Shown: piece by piece, positions 58,881 to 64,000 of the stretch | How positions within the stretch are numbered: position 1 is the first letter of the stretch | Layout of the letters: every line of letters begins with the position of its first letter | Assembly (NCBI GenBank): GCA_027924645.1 | Contig: BSBN01000047.1 | Coordinates: forward strand, 6,820,001 to 6,884,000 | From: Cunninghamia lanceolata | Lineage: Eukaryota; Streptophyta; Pinopsida; Cupressales; Cupressaceae | Direction: 5' to 3' | Length of the DNA stretch: 64,000 nt | Program-made: the position numbers and the translations under genes | Notes under the pieces: model-generated | The model's input: the letters and a program-made list of their open reading frames with translations, nothing else | Told to the model about the DNA's origin: nothing | Database searches by the model: none

Positions 58881-60625
58881 CTATTGAATTGCCCTTTTCC
58901 TTCCTTTCAAAAAGAAGTTACGCCGTGCCCGCTCATCAGTTTTGAGGAACCCAGAGTGCCTTGTCGATGGAGAAGCAAGGAGTGCATAGAAGACAGCCTG
59001 TTGAGGATCTGTGTTCTAGGGAAGCACCAGATGACCCTTGTATCTTAGAGAAGCACCATCCCAAGAGTAATGCGGTATAGCAGAAGGGTTATTGGCCAAT
59101 TGTTGAATGATTTGAGATAATGAAGAGTCATTGACATAGCCCTACTAGACAGATTCCAACCAATTTCAAACATGCATAGAAATAGCTGAAAGAGAAGCTT
59201 GATCATCAAATGTGCGAGAAAGAGCATCTGCCACAATATTGTCCTTAACCTTCTTGTAAGTGATCTCATAGTCATAACCCATGAGTTTGCTAACCCATTT
59301 CTATTGTGCTGGGGAGGCGACCTATTGTTCTAGGAAATATTTCAGACTCTGGTGATTAGTCTTGATGCAGAAATGATTGCCTAATAGGTATGGTCACCAC
59401 TTCTGTACTGCTTGCAAAATAGCCATCATTTCCTTCTCATATGTAGAGAGTACTAAATTCTTACCTGAAAGGGCTTTGCTAGTGAACGCAATGGGATGTT
59501 TGTCTTAAAGGAGAACAGGACCAAGTCCATTGTTGTAAGCATCACACTCAATAGTGAAGGTCTTGGAAAATTTGGCATAGCTAGAATAGGTGTAATACAC
59601 ATAGCTTGGTTCAGTTTTTCAAATGCAAACTCAGCAGCATGTGTCCATGTAAAAGCATCCTTTTTTAATAGAGCTATTAATGGAGCTGCAATCTTCCCAT
59701 AATCCTTGACAAACTTGCGGTAGTAGCTAGTCAGTCCCAAAAACCATGGAGGCTCTTGAGTGTCTGGGGATGCGGTCAATTTTTCATGGCATCTATTTTG
59801 GTAGGATCCACTCGACCCCTTGGGCTGAAACAATATGCCTAAGATACTCCACTCCCTTCTAGCCAAAAATACATTTAGACTATTTTGCACAGAGATGATG
59901 ATCAGAGAGAAGTTATAGTACAAGATCTAGATATTGGAGATGCTTAGCCCATGTTTTACTATAGATGAGGATATCATCAAAGAAGACCAGAATGAATTTC
60001 TGCAAGTAGGGCCAGAATATTTTATTCATCAATGCCTGGAATGTGGAAGGAGCATTAGTGAGGCCAAAGGGCATGACCAAAAACACATAGTGGCCATCAT
60101 GCGTGTGGAAAGCTATTTTAGGGATATCATCCTCATGAACCCGAATTTGGTGATACCTAGAATGAAGATCCAACTTGGAGAAAAAATGAGTGCCATGAAG
60201 CTCATCAAGAAGCTCATCAACAATAGGAATCAAAAACTTATCCTTGATTGTGATGTGATTAAGTGCTCGGAAGTCAATGCAGAGGTGCCATGACCCATCT
60301 TTTTTCTAGATAAGAAGAACTGGTGAAGAAAAGGAACCGGTACTAGGGTGAATAATACCTTGCTTCAGTAAGTCCTGAACGAGCATCTCAATCTCTGTCT
60401 TTTAGTGAAATGGGTAGCGGTAGGGCCTGATGTTGGGAGGAATGCTTCTAGGAAGGAGTTGAATCTGATGGTCCTCTAGTCGTAAAGGTTGCAATCCCTC
60501 TGGTTCAGCAAAGACACATGCATATCTATCCAAAATTCATTGTAGATCTGAAGGAGTAGTGGAGACCACGGATGGTTGCATCTGAATAGAATGGAGCTGA
60601 GCAATGACACCATGTGAATTCTTCT
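58881..60625 (-). pseudogene. Reina-like reverse transcriptase and RNase H
   Basis: RT at 59913 to about 60450: [54 protein letters not shown] and catalytic FFDDILIYS. The RT/RNase H linker continues one frame over (LGLTSYYRKFVKDYGKIAAP, KKDAFTWTHAAEFAFEKLNQ). The GYDYEITYKKVKDNIVADAL block lies near 59210-59285. At least two frameshifts and several stops are present. The frame is cut at 60625 by the copia insertion. Confidence 0.85.
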
Positions 60626-61866
60626 TGTTAGACTTAGGGCATACAACTGAGAGGGGGGGTGAATCAGTTGTGTGAAACTTTCCCTTTTTAAACACTTGAA
60701 TCTTCTTTAGTGATTAGCATAATAATAATCATGAACCATAATGCATTTAAATCAGAAGCAGAAACATATCAACACATATGACACCAAGATTTTGACGTGG
60801 AAAACCTGGTTAAGGGAAAAACCACGGGGTGATTAACCCAAGAATGTATTCTCTGTTAGAAGAATAGAAAGAACAAAATGGCACATGCCAATTAGGGCTC
60901 ACTACCTAAGCACACTACTCACAAGAGGCTCACTGCCTACAAGAGACACACTGTCTACAAAGGAATAAGTATCACCTTTATGAACTAGAGAATAGCATCT
61001 TCAGCATGCTTGAAACAGTTCCATTTAAGCCCAATACTTCTGCTCTGCCTTTCACACTTCTCTTCGCTACCACACACTCATCACCACAAGACACACTTCA
61101 AAATGAATTCACAATCCCTTATTTATATAAGGCATCAACTTAGGAACAATCATCTAAGTCGGCAAACACCTACAAGATCATCCGCAAGACGTGTAATACA
61201 TCCGGTCGACTAGTCTCAAGAAGAACACCAATATCCGTGGTTATTCTTCAAATGCAAACTCTAACTTCAATGCAAGCCACCAACATTAACTGGACATGAT
61301 CCAACGATCATCATAACCTTCCCTGAATCACCAAAAACATCTGCACTTCATCATCCTACTGGAATTCTTCTTTCCTTCATCCGGAGCTACAAGAACATAG
61401 TCTGTCATTACTGTCACAAATGAATAGGCACTTCTGGACCTTCAACCCATGAACTAATCTAGTTGATACTTCATAGGGATGTCCTCAACACTCCCTCAGA
61501 TCTGCATGAATGGGATAATGAAATACTGGATCTCACCAAACCTTTCTATGGCCCTCTGTCACCTTTGAACACTTGCCAGAACCGATTCTACTTCAGCGAC
61601 CATAACTTCTTCAGATCTTCATGTGGACCTCTGAAATCTTGACTGGAGCATCTCAAGACTTATATATACAAACACTTTAAACCACATCCTCTTATCCTCA
61701 ACCTATTGAAGACATTTACCTTCTTGTCATCACTGTTCTTCACTGTTCCTGATTGAGACTTATTTTCTCAATATCCTCAGCACACAGCTCATCTAATCCT
61801 TCTCATTAATGCAACATGAGTATGTTGACATCAATGACAACACCGATTAGGCCCATACTTGCAACA
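60626..61866 (-). repeat. 3' LTR of SIRE-like copia element (right)
   Basis: 1241 bases, same family as 2222-3513: TGTT...GGGCATACAACTGAGAG at one end, CATACTTGCAACA at the other. Its outer end (60626) abuts Reina-like pol, so this copia element inserted there. The left flank CTTCT is the candidate target duplication; the other copy is beyond the window. Confidence 0.9.
61120..61129 (-). promoter_or_regulatory. LTR TATA box
   Basis: TATATAAATA on the minus strand, same place as 2726-2733 in the sister LTR. Confidence 0.65.
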
Positions 61867-62110
61867 ATCTCCCCCTTTATCATTCATGGCAACATATGAT
61901 GTGAAAAACCATCAAGACAAGAACTTCTCCTTGCTGTTACAACTCCCCCTAATAGCAACAACTATTCACATGTCTTCTCTCCCTTTGTTGCTCCCCCTTT
62001 GATCAACAACCACTTGTTTTTTACATGTCTTCTCTCCCCCTTTGACATCAATGGAAAAGGGCTAATACTTGTAACTTCACTACTTCATAACATACCAGCT
62101 GCTCCCCCTG
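61867..62110 (-). other. Multiple polypurine tracts, Sirevirus type
   Basis: On the minus strand the tract beside the LTR is GATAAAGGGGGAGAT (61867-61881). Further G5-type tracts lie near 61943-61950, 61991-62000, 62032-62042 and 62101-62109. The stretch between the LTR and the pol stop (to 62189) has no other feature. Confidence 0.75.
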
Positions 62111-62189
62111 AGTAGCAGCTCCCTTATCATCAATCCGTATCACAAGATATGACTGTGATATCCACTGGATTGATGCACATCAGTGCATC

Positions 62190-63407
62190 TTAGTTCATCA
62201 CCGGAGGGGCAATAACCCCTAACTTCTCCCTGAGATACTCAAAAGAGTCCTTGGGAAGAGGTTTAGTAAAAATATCTGCAAGCTGATCCTTGGAGGGCAC
62301 ATACTCCAATTTGACTTCACCCTTGTTCACTTGCTCTCTCAGAAAGTGAAACTTGATAGATATATGCTTAGTCTTAGAATGCAACACCGGATTCTTAGAA
62401 ATATTTATTGCACTTGAATTATCACAGAAAATTGTGATAGGCTCCTCATACTCTACTTGAATATCTCTCAGCATCTGCTTCATCCACAACACTTGAGTGC
62501 AACTTCCTGCTACTGCAATGTATTCTGCTTCAGTTGTAGATAGGGATATTGCCTCTTGTTTCTTGCTTAGCCAAGAAACCAACCTTTTTCCCAAAAAGAA
62601 TGCTCCTCCACTTGTGGTCTTCCTATCATCCACATCTCCTGCCCAATCTACATCTGTATATGCATGAAGAGAAAAATTATGATCTCTAGGATACCATAGA
62701 CCATACTCAGCTGTTCCTTTTAAGTAGCTAAAAATTCTTTTGATTGCCATGACACGAGATTCTCTGGGATCAGCCTGGAATCTTGCCACAAGACCAACAA
62801 CCTGCATTATATCTGGTCTAGTTTGAGTGAGATACAATAATCCTCCAATCATTGATCTGTACTTTGTCTGATCTGTCTTAGGAGAGTCATCATCTTTTCT
62901 CAACTTACATCCAGTTGCCATGGGAGTGTTCATTGGCTTTGAATCTTCCATTCCAAATTTCCTCAAGAATTCTTTCACATATTTGGTCTGAGAGATAAAG
63001 ATTCCTTTCTGTGTCTGAGTAATTTGCAGACCCAAGAAATTCATTTCATCGAGCATTGACATTTCAAACTCACTTTTCATTTGATTTGCAAAGGTTTTAC
63101 AAATACTGTCTCTTCCTCCAAAGATGATATCATCAACAAATACTTCAACAATCAAGATGTTTTCATGATCAATTTTGAAATATAGGTTACTATCAGTAGT
63201 ACCTTTGTTGAAACCAATCTTCAAAAGATGTTTGTCCAGCCTTTCATACCATGCTCTTGGGGCTTTCTTTAGACCATACAGTGCCTTCTTTAATTTGCAG
63301 ACCATATCACCATGCTCAGATAACTGAAATCCATTCGGTTGTTCAATGTACACTTCTTCTTCTAAGTCACCATTCAGGAAAGTAGATTTGACATCCATAT
63401 GATACAC
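62190..63407 (-). CDS. Copia reverse transcriptase (most) and RNase H, open frame
   Basis: 405 codons without a stop, the best preserved frame in the window. [42 protein letters not shown] and catalytic [12 protein letters not shown]. RNase [61 protein letters not shown] and [14 protein letters not shown]. The [11 protein letters not shown] wording is close to what I recall for Sireviruses. The real start is upstream; a frameshift near 63400-63415 makes this begin within RT. If that shift is the only lesion here the copy is young. Confidence 0.92.
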   Translation of the reverse strand: MYHMDVKSTFLNGDLEEEVYIEQPNGFQLSEHGDMVCKLKKALYGLKKAPRAWYERLDKHLLKIGFNKGTTDSNLYFKIDHENILIVEVFVDDIIFGGRDSICKTFANQMKSEFEMSMLDEMNFLGLQITQTQKGIFISQTKYVKEFLRKFGMEDSKPMNTPMATGCKLRKDDDSPKTDQTKYRSMIGGLLYLTQTRPDIMQVVGLVARFQADPRESRVMAIKRIFSYLKGTAEYGLWYPRDHNFSLHAYTDVDWAGDVDDRKTTSGGAFFLGKRLVSWLSKKQEAISLSTTEAEYIAVAGSCTQVLWMKQMLRDIQVEYEEPITIFCDNSSAINISKNPVLHSKTKHISIKFHFLREQVNKGEVKLEYVPSKDQLADIFTKPLPKDSFEYLREKLGVIAPPVMN

Positions 63408-64000
63408 TTTGAATCCTTGAAGGCAGCAAATGCAAGAAATAGTCTAACTGCTTCAATTCTTGCCACCGGAGAAAAGGTTTCTTCAAAATCAATCCCTTCT
63501 ATTTGAGAGTAGCCTTTGCAGACTAATCTGGCTTTATTTCTGATTGCTTCACCAACTTCATTTAGTTTGTTCTGGAAGACCCATTTGGTTCCAATCACAT
63601 TCTTATTTCTAGGTCTGGGAACAAGATCCCAAGTGTGATTTTTCTCAATTTGTATCAACTCTTTCTCCATTGCTTTGGTCCAATTTTTATCATTGCAAGC
63701 TTCATTTATTGTCTTAGGTTCAATCTTTTAAATCAGACAATATTCATCTAAATTTTGAGCAATTTTCCTTCTAGTTTGCACATCTTTGCTTTTATCACCT
63801 ATGATCTGATCTTTAGAGTGGTTCAGTCTTACATACCTTGGAACTTTGGGGATTTCATGCACTTCTGCTTCTTGATCAGGCTCATTTAGACCTATCTCTT
63901 CTTCCTGATTTACCGGATCAGTCTGAATCTGACTTTCAGGAGAGGATTGAGCTCCTTGAACCAGAACACCATTCTGATCATCTTCATCATACTCATTAAA
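63405..64000 (-). pseudogene. Copia integrase C-terminal part and RT N-terminus, cut by window edge
   Basis: From the edge the frame reads an acidic linker (SPESQIQTDPVNQEEEIGLN), PRYVRLNHSKDQIIGD, then, after a TAA at 63728-63730, [20 protein letters not shown] and RT motifs [19 protein letters not shown] and [10 protein letters not shown], with FSPVAR near its end. It overlaps the next frame at 63374-63407, indicating one frameshift. The rest of gag-pol and the 5' LTR lie beyond 64000. Confidence 0.87.

Noticed and set aside
59045..59275. 76-residue minus-strand frame in Reina-like pol
   Set aside because: Another frame over the same bases reads the expected NIVADALSR block.

Overview
The window looks like intergenic DNA from a seed plant with a large, retrotransposon-rich genome. 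Evidence for a plant: Ty1/copia and Ty3/gypsy LTR elements of plant type (two chromoviruses have recognisable chromodomains), initiator-Met-tRNA primer sites (TGGTATCAGAGC), a fragment of the plastid-type pyruvate dehydrogenase E1-beta gene and a plant-type pentatricopeptide (PPR) fragment. The sequence is AT-rich and I found no intact host gene. The organism could be a gymnosperm, but that is a guess from genome style only.

Layout. 1-3513: 5' end of a minus-strand SIRE/Maximus-like copia element, inserted into the reverse transcriptase of a plus-strand relative (3514-6131), which itself sits in the integrase of a minus-strand CRM-like gypsy element (6132 to about 11290). 11291-12741: unidentified. 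12742-20587: complete minus-strand LTR element with LTRs of about 1.23 kb and a near-matching 5-bp target duplication. It encodes only a gag/protease/G-patch-like frame and no polymerase, and a 330-bp TRIM is nested in it. 20588-21656 and 54798 to about 57359: an older plus-strand element carrying a G-patch ORF, split by a Tekay/Del-like chromovirus (21657-54792, minus strand, LTRs of about 3.3 kb, perfect 5-bp target duplication). Inside the left LTR of that chromovirus lies a 21.2-kb plus-strand array (22257-43491) of a 7.8-kb unit present about 2.7 times. From about 57360 to 60625: a Reina-like chromovirus, minus strand. 60626-64000: a better preserved SIRE-like copia element, minus strand, cut by the window edge.

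The most unusual object is the array. Each unit has a primer-site-like sequence, one long acidic ORF of unknown function ending in a hydrophobic segment, a 5-kb stretch holding a PDH E1-beta fragment and a PPR fragment, a purine tract, and an 832-bp LTR with a TATA box and GTTA-rich direct repeats. It has no recognisable gag or pol and must depend on other elements. The left end appears truncated by a microhomology deletion.

Nearly all pol reading frames carry stop codons, mostly of the kind produced by C-to-T change at CAG, CAA or CGA. The only long clean pol frame is the copia RT/RNase H at 62190-63407. All statements come from reading the sequence by eye. Family names rest on recalled motifs and no database was searched.
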